Shown piece by piece: positions 55,905-64,000 of a stretch of DNA of 64,000 nt. Both the position numbers and the translations under genes were made by a program. Location: the NCBI RefSeq assembly GCF_900109295.1, contig NZ_FOIZ01000001.1, positions 1,860,001-1,924,000 of the forward strand, read 5' to 3'. The notes beneath the pieces were generated by a model. It saw only the letters and a program-made list of their open reading frames with translations. It ran no database searches and was not told the DNA's origin. Position 1 is the stretch's first letter. Every line of letters begins with the position of its first letter. Source of the DNA: Cognatiyoonia koreensis (GTDB lineage: Bacteria > Pseudomonadota > Alphaproteobacteria > Rhodobacterales > Rhodobacteraceae).

Positions 55905-56960
55905 ATGGCAACGGTAACTCTGCGCGACGTCAAAAAAAGCTTTGGCACGACGGATGTGATCCACGGAATAGACGCCGATATCGCGGACGGCGAATTCATC
56001 GTGATCGTTGGCCCCTCTGGCTGCGGCAAATCCACGTTGCTGCGCATGGTTGCGGGGCTGGAAACTGTGACCGAGGGAGATGTCCTGATCGGCGGCGAAC
56101 GCGCCAATGACAAGGAACCGATGGACCGCGACATCGCGATGGTCTTTCAGAACTACGCACTGTATCCGCACATGTCGGTACGCCAGAATATGGGCTATGG
56201 CCTGCGGATTGCGGGGCTGCCCAAGGATCAGATTAACGCAAAGGTCGAAGATGCCGCCAAGCTGCTTCAACTGACGCCACTTCTTGATCGCAAGCCGCGC
56301 CAGCTTTCGGGTGGGCAACGCCAGAGGGTCGCCATGGGGCGCGCCATCGTGCGCGAACCTGCAGTGTTCCTGTTCGATGAACCGCTGTCGAACCTTGATG
56401 CAAAGCTGCGGGTGCAAATGCGACTTGAAATCAAGGAACTGCAGTCCACGCTGGGGATCACAGCGCTTTACGTGACACACGATCAGGTCGAAGCGATGAC
56501 AATGGCGGACCGCATGATCGTCATGAACGGCGGGATCGCCGAGCAGATCGGCACCCCGTTAGAGGTTTACGAGACGCCGCGGACACTGTTTGCCGCGCAA
56601 TTCATCGGAAGCCCAGCGATGAACATCCTTGATGCTTTGGTGCAAAACGGCGCGTTAATGATCGGTGAACAAAAAGTTGCTGACGTGTCGGCACCGGATG
56701 GACCTGTCAAATTCGGCGTCCGCCCGGAGCATCTCATCCATCAGGAAAATGGTCCCATTCGGGTGCATGTCCAACTGACGGAACCGCTTGGTGCGAATAC
56801 GCTGTTCCACGGAAAGCTGGCCGATACGGGCGCGGAATTCACGATCAGTTTGCAGGGCGTGCATACGCTGAAAAGTGCAGGCCAGGAGCTGCAGTTCGCT
56901 GTCACACCGGGGATGGCGCATATTTTCGATGCGACATCGGGGCTGCGTTTGCAAAGCTAG
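55905..56960 (+). CDS. ugpC: sn-Glycerol-3-phosphate ABC transporter ATPase
   Basis: A 351-residue importer ATPase with Walker [10 protein letters not shown], signature [16 protein letters not shown], Walker [24 protein letters not shown] and a C-terminal TOBE-like domain (FGVRPEHLI). It drives UgpA/E with UgpB. In E. coli UgpC is also a target of UgpQ or phosphate inhibition; no ugpQ gene is seen here. It is the last gene of the operon. Confidence 0.94.
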   Translation: MATVTLRDVKKSFGTTDVIHGIDADIADGEFIVIVGPSGCGKSTLLRMVAGLETVTEGDVLIGGERANDKEPMDRDIAMVFQNYALYPHMSVRQNMGYGLRIAGLPKDQINAKVEDAAKLLQLTPLLDRKPRQLSGGQRQRVAMGRAIVREPAVFLFDEPLSNLDAKLRVQMRLEIKELQSTLGITALYVTHDQVEAMTMADRMIVMNGGIAEQIGTPLEVYETPRTLFAAQFIGSPAMNILDALVQNGALMIGEQKVADVSAPDGPVKFGVRPEHLIHQENGPIRVHVQLTEPLGANTLFHGKLADTGAEFTISLQGVHTLKSAGQELQFAVTPGMAHIFDATSGLRLQS

Positions 56961-56980
56961 CCACGCCGATACGGCGAAGA

Positions 56981-56994
56981 TTGATCAAAATCAA
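56981..56994 (+). promoter_or_regulatory. Perfect FNR/FnrL box upstream of the flavodoxin-exporter-PHA synthase operon
   Basis: TTGAT-CAAA-ATCAA is an exact match to the FNR consensus TTGAT-N4-ATCAA, 55 bp before the flavodoxin-like start at 57049, in the position of an activator site. This suggests oxygen-responsive control of the five-gene operon. Confidence 0.7.
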
Positions 56995-57048
56995 AGATAG
57001 CAGCAGCGTCTTGGCCGATAATCCCTCCTGTTCTTGATCGGAGGAATC

Positions 57049-57555
57049 ATGGCGCAAGGTGGCATTGCGATCGTCTATTATTCCCGAAGCGGTCATTCCG
57101 AACGGCTGGCCCGTATTCTTTCGGAGCGATTGAACGCTACGCTGATCCATTTGGTCGCACCGCGTTACCAGTCGGGCCTTTTTGCATACTTGCGCGCGGG
57201 CTTTCACAGTTTGCGCCAGACGTGTGATTTGCCCGAACAGGCATTTGATACGCTGGCGCGTTATCGCGCCGTCATCATTTGCGGCCCCGTCTGGACATCC
57301 TACCCTGCGACACCGCTGCGCGGTTTGCTGCGCTCGGATATTCCGATGCCCAAGACAGTTGGTCTTTTCCTGACTTGCGCAGATCATTCCCCGGCGCAAA
57401 AGGCCTTCGATACGGCAGAAGCGGATTTTGGCGGTCCGTTCACCGCAACGGCTTCTCTGTCAAACGATGATGAAGGCACGGACCGCGAGACACGGCAAAT
57501 CGACTCTTTCTGTCAGACCATACTGTCTGCCTGCGGGACGCTTCTCGTTGGATAG
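57049..57555 (+). CDS. Flavodoxin-like protein
   Basis: A 168-residue protein with a flavodoxin-like start ([20 protein letters not shown]; the SRSGHS loop corresponds to the FMN phosphate site) and later segments [16 protein letters not shown] and [14 protein letters not shown] typical of flavodoxin-fold reductases. Likely an FMN-binding redox protein. GGAGGAATC before the ATG at 57049 sets the start. It is first in an operon under a probable FNR box; its partner is unknown. Confidence 0.8.
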   Translation: MAQGGIAIVYYSRSGHSERLARILSERLNATLIHLVAPRYQSGLFAYLRAGFHSLRQTCDLPEQAFDTLARYRAVIICGPVWTSYPATPLRGLLRSDIPMPKTVGLFLTCADHSPAQKAFDTAEADFGGPFTATASLSNDDEGTDRETRQIDSFCQTILSACGTLLVG

Positions 57556-58297
57556 CGCATTGATCAAAGGCGATGTGGGGGCGCAAGACGCGCCGAAGGT
57601 CATCTTTCGCACCGAACAGATCACGAAGGTCTACCAGACGGCAGAGGTCAAAGTGTTCGCGCTCGCCGGTGTTGATCTTGCGCTTTACGAAGGCGAGCTG
57701 ACCGTTCTGCTTGGCCCTTCAGGCAGCGGAAAATCGACCTTGCTGAACATCCTGGGCGGGTTGGATCACGCAACAGATGGGCGCGTCTGGTTTGGCGACA
57801 CAGAGCTGACGCATATGTCGGAAAGCGGCCTGACGAAATACCGGCGGGATCATGTCGGATTTGTTTTTCAGTTCTATAATCTTGTGCCGAGCCTGACGGC
57901 GCGGGAAAATGTGCAACTGGTCACCGACGTGGCCCCAGACCCGATGCCCGCGCAAGAAGCATTGACCCTTGTCGGACTTGAAAAACGGATGAATCACTTC
58001 CCGTCTGAACTGTCAGGGGGAGAGCAACAGCGCGTCGCCATCGCCCGGGCAATTGCAAAACGTCCCCAGATATTGCTTTGCGATGAGCCGACGGGTGCGC
58101 TTGACAGCACAACCGGGGTGCAGGTGCTCGAAGTTCTGCGCGACATCAACGAGCGGTTCGGCACCACGACCGTGGTCATTACACACAATGCCGAAATCCA
58201 GCGCATGGCGCATCGCGTCATCTTTTTTCAGGACGGCAAGATCAGCGAAACCAAGATCAACGCGCAACAGCTTGCTCCGTCCGAGATCGTGTGGTGA
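57548..58297 (+). CDS. ABC exporter ATPase (MacB/LolD type)
   Basis: An ATPase of about 249 residues with Walker [11 protein letters not shown]-loop [14 protein letters not shown], signature [16 protein letters not shown], Walker [14 protein letters not shown] and H-loop VITHNAEI, all in the style of MacB/LolD ATPases that power FtsX-type permeases. The start is uncertain; a TTG at 57548 inside the end of the flavodoxin gene is assumed because an upstream reading frame is just shadow of that gene. It is followed 6 bp later by the permease gene. Confidence 0.88.
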   Translation: MDSALIKGDVGAQDAPKVIFRTEQITKVYQTAEVKVFALAGVDLALYEGELTVLLGPSGSGKSTLLNILGGLDHATDGRVWFGDTELTHMSESGLTKYRRDHVGFVFQFYNLVPSLTARENVQLVTDVAPDPMPAQEALTLVGLEKRMNHFPSELSGGEQQRVAIARAIAKRPQILLCDEPTGALDSTTGVQVLEVLRDINERFGTTTVVITHNAEIQRMAHRVIFFQDGKISETKINAQQLAPSEIVW

Positions 58298-58303
58298 ACG
58301 ACA

Positions 58304-60667
58304 ATGCAGGCGATTGATCAGAAACTGCTTCGTGACTTCCGCCGTCTCTGGGTGCAGGCCATCGCAATTGCACTTGTGCTTGCTTGCGGCGTCGCGATCC
58401 TGCTGACGTCAATCGGCATGTATTCGGCGCTGTCCGAAACCCGCGCCGCGTATTACGAGCGCAATCGTTTTGCCCACGTCTTTGCCAGTGCGATCCGCGC
58501 GCCCTTGTCGCTGGTGCCGGAAATTGCGGATATCGACGGGGTGTTGAGCGTATCGGCGCGCGTCACAGGCGAGGCAATACTCGACATACCGGGACGATCG
58601 GAAACCGCGGTCGGGAAGATTCTGTCATATCCTGACGGAGGAGACCCGCTGCTGAATGTACCACTGTTGATCGCGGGGCGCTTTCCAGACCCTACCCGCC
58701 CTAACGAAATCGTCGTGAACGCGCCTTTTGCTGAGGCCAATGGTTTTCATCCCGGCGACGGATTCAGTGCAAACCTGCGCGGGCAAAAGCGAGACCTGAC
58801 AATCGTCGGCACCGCACTTTCGCCCGAATTTATCTACACCATCGGGCCTGGAGCCATGATGCCGGACAACGAATCTTTTGGGATCATCTGGATGTCCGAA
58901 CGCGCAGCGGCGGCGGCCTTCGACATGGATGGCGCGTTCAACGATCTGGCCGTCGCAATCGCGTCTGGTGTGCAGACAGCATCGATAATCGACGACATCG
59001 ACGATCTTCTGGAACCCTATGGCGGGCTGGGGGCGAATGATCGGTCGACGCATCCGTCAAACGCATTTCTGGATGCAGAAATCGCGCAGCTTCGTGGAAT
59101 GGCCGCAATCCTTCCGCCGATCTTCTTTGCCATTTCCGGATTTCTCGTCAGCATGGTGATGGGGCGGATCGTGGCCCTGGAACGCAGCGAAATCGGGCTG
59201 CTGAAGGCGATTGGCTATTCCAATACCGGAGTCTGTCTGCATTATCTGATGCTGGCCGGTCTGATTGCTGTTGCGGGTGTATTGCTGGGTTGGGCGGCTG
59301 GCACCTATCTGGCTCGGGCGCTTGCGGGACAGTACGCCCAATTCTTCAACTTTCCCTTCGTGATCTTTCGCGTCCCCTTCTGGGTTTACGCGGTCGCGGC
59401 ACTGGCGGGCATTATGACGACCAGTCTGGGCGCAGCACAGGCGGCGTTGAAGGCCGCGCGTCTTGCACCGGCCATCGCGATGCAACCACCTGCACCGCCC
59501 CGCTTCAAGCGGTCCTTGGCTGACCGCGCGATGGAGGCAATGCGCCTGTCCCAACCCACGATCATGATCCTGCGCAGCCTCTTGCGCTGGCCATTTCGCA
59601 GCTTTTTGACCGGGCTTGGTCTGTCGCTGGCAGTCGCCTCTGTAATCGCCTCTTTCTTCATGAACGATGCATTGGATGAAATCGTCGATCTGGCATTCTA
59701 TCAGACCAATCGACAGGACGCGATGCTGCTATTCGATACAGAGGTGCCAGAGACAGTCATCACTGAAATCAGCCGGCTGCCCGGCGTCCTTCAGGTGGAA
59801 AGTCAGCAATTCAGCCCGGTCATTTTGCGACATGGCCACCTGACCAAACGTGTCGCGCTCGAAGCACGTCAGCCCGGATCGGATTTGAGCCGCGTGCTGG
59901 ATGCGGCTGGCGCACAGGTCAACCCACCACCCGGCGGCATTTACCTGTCAGAGCGGCTGGCGGGCGCACTTGACCTGCAATCGGGAGATATCGTCGAGGC
60001 CGAATTCCTGAGCGGCCAGCGAGAGACGCATGATCTGGTGGTCACGGGGCTGGTGGAGGTTCACTTCGGTCTCGGGGCCTATGTCGATCTGGGGTATCTG
60101 AACAGGCTGCTGCGCCAGTCCGACCGGATCAGCGTCGCCAATATTACGCTCGACAGTCACTCAAAGGATGCGCTCCATGAAGCAATCAAGGAACTTCCGC
60201 GCGTTTCAGGTATTGTGGAAATGGACGAGAACAGACGTTCCTTTCAGGAGACGATCGAAACGAACGTTGTCGTCATGAACACGATCTACATCGGGATCGC
60301 GGTGCTGATCACGATAGGCGTGACTTACAACGCGGCGCGCATCCAACTGTCCGAAAGGGCCCGTGAACTTGCCAGTCTGCGCATCCTCGGATTCGGACGA
60401 GGCGAGGTATCCTATATTCTGGTCGGAGAGATGATGCTGATCGGAGTGTTGGCGCAGCCGTTGGGCTGGTTCATCGGCGCATGGATTGCACAGGCAATGA
60501 CGAACTCATTTTCAAGTGATCTTTACACCATTCCGCTGGTCCTGAATCCGGCCACGTTCACGACCGGCAGTCTGGTAGTGCTTATTGCGGCGTTCTTTTC
60601 GGTCATGATTGTTCGCCGCCGTCTGAACAATCTCGATCTTGTTGCTGTCATGAAGACAAGGGAATGA
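58304..60667 (+). CDS. ABC exporter permease with two FtsX domains (MacB-like)
   Basis: A 787-residue inner-membrane permease. An N-terminal helix (residues 17-40) is followed by a large periplasmic region (about 45-260), an FtsX domain with three helices near 265-380, a second periplasmic part after a further helix near 430-450, and a final FtsX domain near 655-780. Such proteins extract a substrate from the membrane or periplasm by mechanotransmission rather than by a classical channel. With the HlyD-like adaptor and a TolC elsewhere, an outward tripartite pump is plausible; the substrate is unknown. Confidence 0.88.
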   Translation: MQAIDQKLLRDFRRLWVQAIAIALVLACGVAILLTSIGMYSALSETRAAYYERNRFAHVFASAIRAPLSLVPEIADIDGVLSVSARVTGEAILDIPGRSETAVGKILSYPDGGDPLLNVPLLIAGRFPDPTRPNEIVVNAPFAEANGFHPGDGFSANLRGQKRDLTIVGTALSPEFIYTIGPGAMMPDNESFGIIWMSERAAAAAFDMDGAFNDLAVAIASGVQTASIIDDIDDLLEPYGGLGANDRSTHPSNAFLDAEIAQLRGMAAILPPIFFAISGFLVSMVMGRIVALERSEIGLLKAIGYSNTGVCLHYLMLAGLIAVAGVLLGWAAGTYLARALAGQYAQFFNFPFVIFRVPFWVYAVAALAGIMTTSLGAAQAALKAARLAPAIAMQPPAPPRFKRSLADRAMEAMRLSQPTIMILRSLLRWPFRSFLTGLGLSLAVASVIASFFMNDALDEIVDLAFYQTNRQDAMLLFDTEVPETVITEISRLPGVLQVESQQFSPVILRHGHLTKRVALEARQPGSDLSRVLDAAGAQVNPPPGGIYLSERLAGALDLQSGDIVEAEFLSGQRETHDLVVTGLVEVHFGLGAYVDLGYLNRLLRQSDRISVANITLDSHSKDALHEAIKELPRVSGIVEMDENRRSFQETIETNVVVMNTIYIGIAVLITIGVTYNAARIQLSERARELASLRILGFGRGEVSYILVGEMMLIGVLAQPLGWFIGAWIAQAMTNSFSSDLYTIPLVLNPATFTTGSLVVLIAAFFSVMIVRRRLNNLDLVAVMKTRE

Positions 60668-60671
60668 AGTG

Positions 60672-61883
60672 ATGCATATCTCCCCCCGAAATCTGATCCT
60701 CTCTGGCCTCGGCCTCGCGGTGGTCGCGAGCCTTGCTTATGTCAGCTTCAAAGAAGATGTCGTTCCGGTCGATCTTGCGACTGTTGCGCAGGGCCCAATG
60801 GAAATCACAATCGACGCCGAGGGACGCACGCAGATCAGGGACCTGTACGAAGTGTCCGCACCTATTGCCGGCATTGCATTGCGTTCGCCTGTTTCGGTCG
60901 GCGACAAGGTGACAGCGCAGGAAACCATCGTCGCAATTGTCCAGCCTGCGGCGTCTGGATTGCTTGACCAGCGCACGCGATTGCAGGCCGAGGCGGCCTT
61001 GCAGGAAGCCCTTGCGGCGCGCCATGCCGCCGAAGCCGATCTTGCACAAGCCGAAGAAACACGCAAATTCGCGCAGAGCCAGATCGAAAGAACAACCGCG
61101 CTCGTGAACAGCGGGGTCGCGTCTATTACGCGCCTTGAAGACAACGCACAGCAACTGGCGATTGCGAATGCCTCTGTCGAGGCCGCAACGGCGCGGCTTG
61201 AGATGGCCCAAGGTACGATTGAACGCGCGCAGGCGAGCCTCGTTGAACCCGGCGATCCGGCGGCCGAACCGGAGACCTGCTGCGTTACTCTCAAGGCCCC
61301 GGCAGACGGCGTGATCCTGTCCGTCGCGGCGATGAGCGAACGGCCCGTCGCGATTGGAACCTTGCTGGTGAGCATTGGCGATCCGGAAAACCTGGAATTG
61401 GTCGCTGAGATCCTTTCCAGCGATGCAGTTGGCCTGGAGCCGGGTGCCCATGCCCATGTAGAGCGCTGGGGTGGTTCCATGCCGCTGTTGGCGCGACTGG
61501 ATCGAATCGACCCCAAAGCCCACACAAAGGTTTCTGCGTTGGGGATCGAAGAACAGCGCGTTGATGCTTACTTTACCTTGCTCACCCCTTACGAGGAACG
61601 GCGAAATCTTGGTGACGGGTTTTCAGTCTTTCTGCGGATCGTCGCATGGCAAACCGAAGATGCCATCCAAATCCCGCTTAGCGCGGTCTTTCGAGATGGC
61701 GAAGGCTGGGCCGTGTTTGTTGCAGAGAATGGTGTCGCCCATCTGCGCACCGTGGAATTGGGCCAACGCAATGGCCGCATGAGCGAAGTGTTGCGTGGTC
61801 TTTCCCCCGGCGAAAAGGCTGTCACCCATCCCAGCGATGCGATCACAGAGGGCACGCAGCTTATCGAAAGGTCAGCACTATGA
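60672..61883 (+). CDS. HlyD/MacA-like periplasmic adaptor
   Basis: A 403-residue membrane-fusion protein. An N-terminal hydrophobic anchor (residues 9-24) is followed by the first beta-barrel/lipoyl half (YEVSAPIAGIALRSPVSVGD), a helical hairpin rich in coiled coil (about 95-185), the second lipoyl half (LKAPADGVILSV) and a C-terminal membrane-proximal domain. It would link the ABC permease to an outer-membrane channel such as TolC. The ATG at 60672 is preferred over a GTG 3 bp earlier. It is coupled to phaC by a 4-bp overlap. Confidence 0.9.
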   Translation: MHISPRNLILSGLGLAVVASLAYVSFKEDVVPVDLATVAQGPMEITIDAEGRTQIRDLYEVSAPIAGIALRSPVSVGDKVTAQETIVAIVQPAASGLLDQRTRLQAEAALQEALAARHAAEADLAQAEETRKFAQSQIERTTALVNSGVASITRLEDNAQQLAIANASVEAATARLEMAQGTIERAQASLVEPGDPAAEPETCCVTLKAPADGVILSVAAMSERPVAIGTLLVSIGDPENLELVAEILSSDAVGLEPGAHAHVERWGGSMPLLARLDRIDPKAHTKVSALGIEEQRVDAYFTLLTPYEERRNLGDGFSVFLRIVAWQTEDAIQIPLSAVFRDGEGWAVFVAENGVAHLRTVELGQRNGRMSEVLRGLSPGEKAVTHPSDAITEGTQLIERSAL

Positions 61884-63529
61884 CGGCAACACCGCACACG
61901 ACAGGCAAGATTGACGCGAGATGGCATACCGCGCTTGCACAGTTTACAGCGGGTCTTTCGCCTGCGGCACTGGCGACTGCCTATCTGGATTGGTCACTTC
62001 ATCTGATGGCATCGCCCGAACGTCAGGCGGCACTTGCACGCTTCTGGTTCGAAGAGCCGATGGCTGAGGAAATCGCGGACCCGCGATTTGCAGCCCCCGA
62101 GTGGCAGAAGTTTCCATTCAATATCATGGCACAGAACTTTCTTTCGGCGCACCGCTGGTGGGATGCGGCGACCTGCAAAATCCCCGGTGTCGATCCGAAA
62201 CATGCATCCATCGTAAATTTCGCCGGACGCCAATTGCTCGATATGTGGTCGCCCGTCAATTCCGCCTTCCTCAATCCCGTTGTTCGCAGTCGCACGATCG
62301 AAGAACACGGAACGAATCTGGTGCGCGGGGCGCGGTATTGGATCGATGATTTCAACCGTATGTTGGCGGGTCATCCGCGACGTGAAAGCCAGTTCAAAGT
62401 CGGAAAAGATCTTGCGATCACACCGGGTGACGTCATCCTGCGCAACCGGCTTATCGAATTGATCAGGTATCACCCAACCACCTCAAAGGTGCACCCCGAA
62501 CCGATCCTGATCGTGCCGGCATGGATCATGAAATACTATGTGCTTGATCTGACAGAAACGCGGTCGCTGGTCGCGTTTTTGCGCGATCAGGGTTTCGAAG
62601 TCTATGTGATCTCGTGGAAAAACCCCAGAGCCGAGGATGCGGATCTCGCCATGCAAGACTATCTTGACCTTGGCGTGCGGGCAGCGGTCGATCATCTGAC
62701 GAAGGCCGGAGCACAGCAGATCCATGCTGTTGGTTATTGTCTGGGGGGAACGCTGATGGCAATCGCCGCGGCGGCCATGGCGCGAGATGGACATGACGTC
62801 CTGCGCTCGCTCACGTTGCTTGCCGCGCAGGTCGATTTTTCAGAACCGGGCGAACTCGGGCTGTTCATCAATGAAAGTCAGGTTGCCTTCCTTGAAGACA
62901 TGATGGCCACACAAGGTTATCTCAAGGCGGACCAGATGGCAGGTGCTTTCCAGCTTCTGCGATCCAACGATCTGATCTGGAGCCGTGTTGTCAGGCACTA
63001 CCTTTTGGGCGAACGCACACCCGACAACCCATTGATGGCATGGAACGCAGATGCCACGCGGATGCCGGCCCGGATGCATTCCGAATACTTGCGCCGCATG
63101 TTTCTTGGCAACGATCTGGCCAAGGGGCGGTTCACAGTTGATGACGAAACAATCGCCCTGACCGACATCCGCTGTCCGATTTATTGCGTCGCAACCGAAA
63201 CCGACCATGTGTCCCCCTGGACGTCAGTTTATCGCCTCCTGCTCTTGACGGACACCGACGTCAGCTTTGTGCTTTGCAACGGGGGGCACAATGGCGGCAT
63301 CCTGTCTGAACCGGGTCGCGAGGGACGGCCATTTCGGGCTGGCGAGAAACGCGAAGGTGCGCCCCATATCGCGTCCGGAGACTGGTATGCCCGACATACG
63401 CTCGAAGACGGGTCTTGGTGGGTCCACTGGGCGCACTGGTTGCACGCGAAAAGCGGCGACCAGATTGATCGCCGCTCCAGCCAATTCAAGCCCCTTGCCC
63501 CGGCTCCAGGCAGCTATGTGTTTGGCTAA
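61880..63529 (+). CDS. phaC: Poly(3-hydroxyalkanoate) synthase (PhaC, class I-like)
   Basis: A 549-residue polymerase that makes PHA from hydroxyacyl-CoA at granule surfaces. The lipase-like box GYCLGGT has the catalytic C287; the Asp and His are D442 (TETDHVSPW) and H470 (NGGHNGG). The N-terminal region with LSPAALATAYLDWSLHLMASPERQAAL is the usual PhaC N-domain, and the enzyme is a little short for class I. It overlaps the adaptor gene by 4 bp, so it is translated together with an export machine, an unusual partner. A phasin gene converges on it. Confidence 0.88.
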   Translation: MTATPHTTGKIDARWHTALAQFTAGLSPAALATAYLDWSLHLMASPERQAALARFWFEEPMAEEIADPRFAAPEWQKFPFNIMAQNFLSAHRWWDAATCKIPGVDPKHASIVNFAGRQLLDMWSPVNSAFLNPVVRSRTIEEHGTNLVRGARYWIDDFNRMLAGHPRRESQFKVGKDLAITPGDVILRNRLIELIRYHPTTSKVHPEPILIVPAWIMKYYVLDLTETRSLVAFLRDQGFEVYVISWKNPRAEDADLAMQDYLDLGVRAAVDHLTKAGAQQIHAVGYCLGGTLMAIAAAAMARDGHDVLRSLTLLAAQVDFSEPGELGLFINESQVAFLEDMMATQGYLKADQMAGAFQLLRSNDLIWSRVVRHYLLGERTPDNPLMAWNADATRMPARMHSEYLRRMFLGNDLAKGRFTVDDETIALTDIRCPIYCVATETDHVSPWTSVYRLLLLTDTDVSFVLCNGGHNGGILSEPGREGRPFRAGEKREGAPHIASGDWYARHTLEDGSWWVHWAHWLHAKSGDQIDRRSSQFKPLAPAPGSYVFG

Positions 63530-63873
63530 TTCTCAGGCTTGTCTTTGCTACCCGAAAAGACGCGCGTGCTCATTTCTACAAGCTTGCCGGTCTCATCGTG
63601 ATACTGGTCCATTGCCTTCTGGATGAACTCGGCCTGAATGTGCTGCAGTTCTTCGACGTTCTTGCAGTGCAGCATCATGTGCTGTGTCTTTACATCTTCC
63701 TTGATCCGATCTGCGACGAAACTTACAACCTCTGCACCCATATCACTTATCGCTTCGACCCATGCGGTATTCATTCCCATCAGATTGCTCAACCCTGTCT
63801 CTTGCAGCTGCGCAATCGCATCGAGCGGCGTTTCGATGCTTTTGGCGGTATCCGTTTCCGTCTTTTTCGCCAT
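63526..63873 (-). CDS. Phasin-family PHA granule-associated protein
   Basis: A 115-residue helical, amphipathic protein with the phasin pattern (LQETGLSNLMGMNTAWVEAISDMGAEVVSF and later VKTQHMMLHCKNVEELQHIQAEF). Phasins coat PHA granules and can stimulate synthase. GGAGGAG before the ATG at 63873 sets the start. Its stop overlaps that of phaC by 4 bp (convergent). A degenerate FNR-like inverted repeat lies 60 bp upstream. Confidence 0.85.
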   Translation of the reverse strand: MAKKTETDTAKSIETPLDAIAQLQETGLSNLMGMNTAWVEAISDMGAEVVSFVADRIKEDVKTQHMMLHCKNVEELQHIQAEFIQKAMDQYHDETGKLVEMSTRVFSGSKDKPEN

Positions 63874-63932
63874 CGCTTGGACTCCTCCTTTGCAGACTGC
63901 GGACAGCATAGCGCAGGAATTGCGCCTTGGGA

Positions 63933-63946
63933 TTGATCTAACGCAA
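63933..63946 (-). promoter_or_regulatory. Degenerate FNR-like inverted repeat upstream of phasin
   Basis: TTGAT-CTAA-CGCAA matches 8 of 10 FNR consensus positions, 60 bp before the phasin start. It may bind FnrL or a CRP/FNR relative weakly. The spacing is similar to the perfect box at 56981. Confidence 0.3.
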
Positions 63947-64000
63947 TCCGCACGCGACCGTTTTCCGCATAGGCTGCTGTCAACGCGCGAGGAGAGTGAA

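Overview
The window looks like chromosome of a marine alphaproteobacterium of the Rhodobacteraceae (Roseobacter group). The evidence is protein-level: a Rhodobacterales-type valS, a DUF6280-like protein, a PopZ-like/TolC/Pcm neighbourhood, cobyric acid synthase, serine-glyoxylate aminotransferase, DUF1537 sugar-acid genes, and alphaproteobacterial regulatory motifs (CtrA-type TTAA-N7-TTAA, FnrL-type TTGAT-N4-ATCAA). I cannot name the genus. Most of the sequence is GC-rich; 17.9-29.5 kb is visibly richer in A+T.

Layout. 1-17.7 kb is mostly housekeeping: the 5' part of a molybdopterin hydroxylase (CoxL-like, form II), valS, two PLP aminotransferases, a phosphatase/ABC exporter/YgfZ operon, efp, a DUF6280-like protein, a YdjM-like membrane protein, cobQ, and a PopZ-like protein with TolC and Pcm. 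At 17.87 kb a tRNA-Cys(GCA) gene serves as the attachment site of a 9.2-kb integrative element (attL 17926-17942, attR 27161-27177). The element carries a tyrosine integrase, a PD-(D/E)XK nuclease, a type III restriction-modification pair and an unrecognised protein with family-A DNA polymerase motifs A, B and C. Beyond attR lie a decayed integrase remnant and an LtaS-like phosphoglycerol transferase gene.

29.9-41.9 kb is a two-gene surface locus: a giant (about 2,845 residue) secreted protein with 12 tandem DUF11-like repeats, followed 9 bp downstream by a 1,153-residue outer-membrane beta-barrel. A consensus CtrA site lies 81 bp upstream of the giant gene. 42.2-51.8 kb is a ten-gene sugar-acid operon (binding-protein ABC importer, cupin, HpcH-type aldolase, alpha/beta hydrolase, OtnK/OtnC/OtnI), divergent from a FadR-type GntR regulator with a perfect 16-bp palindrome between them. 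52.8-57.0 kb is ugpBAEC (glycerol-3-phosphate import) with a candidate Pho box.

57.0-63.9 kb is an operon of flavodoxin-like protein, MacB-like ABC exporter (ATPase, FtsX permease, HlyD adaptor) and a PHA synthase, with a perfect FNR/FnrL box 55 bp upstream of its first gene; a phasin gene converges on it. The items I consider newest are the polymerase-like island gene with its duplicated leader elements, the CtrA-linked giant DUF11/barrel pair, and the FNR-box exporter/PHA synthase operon.
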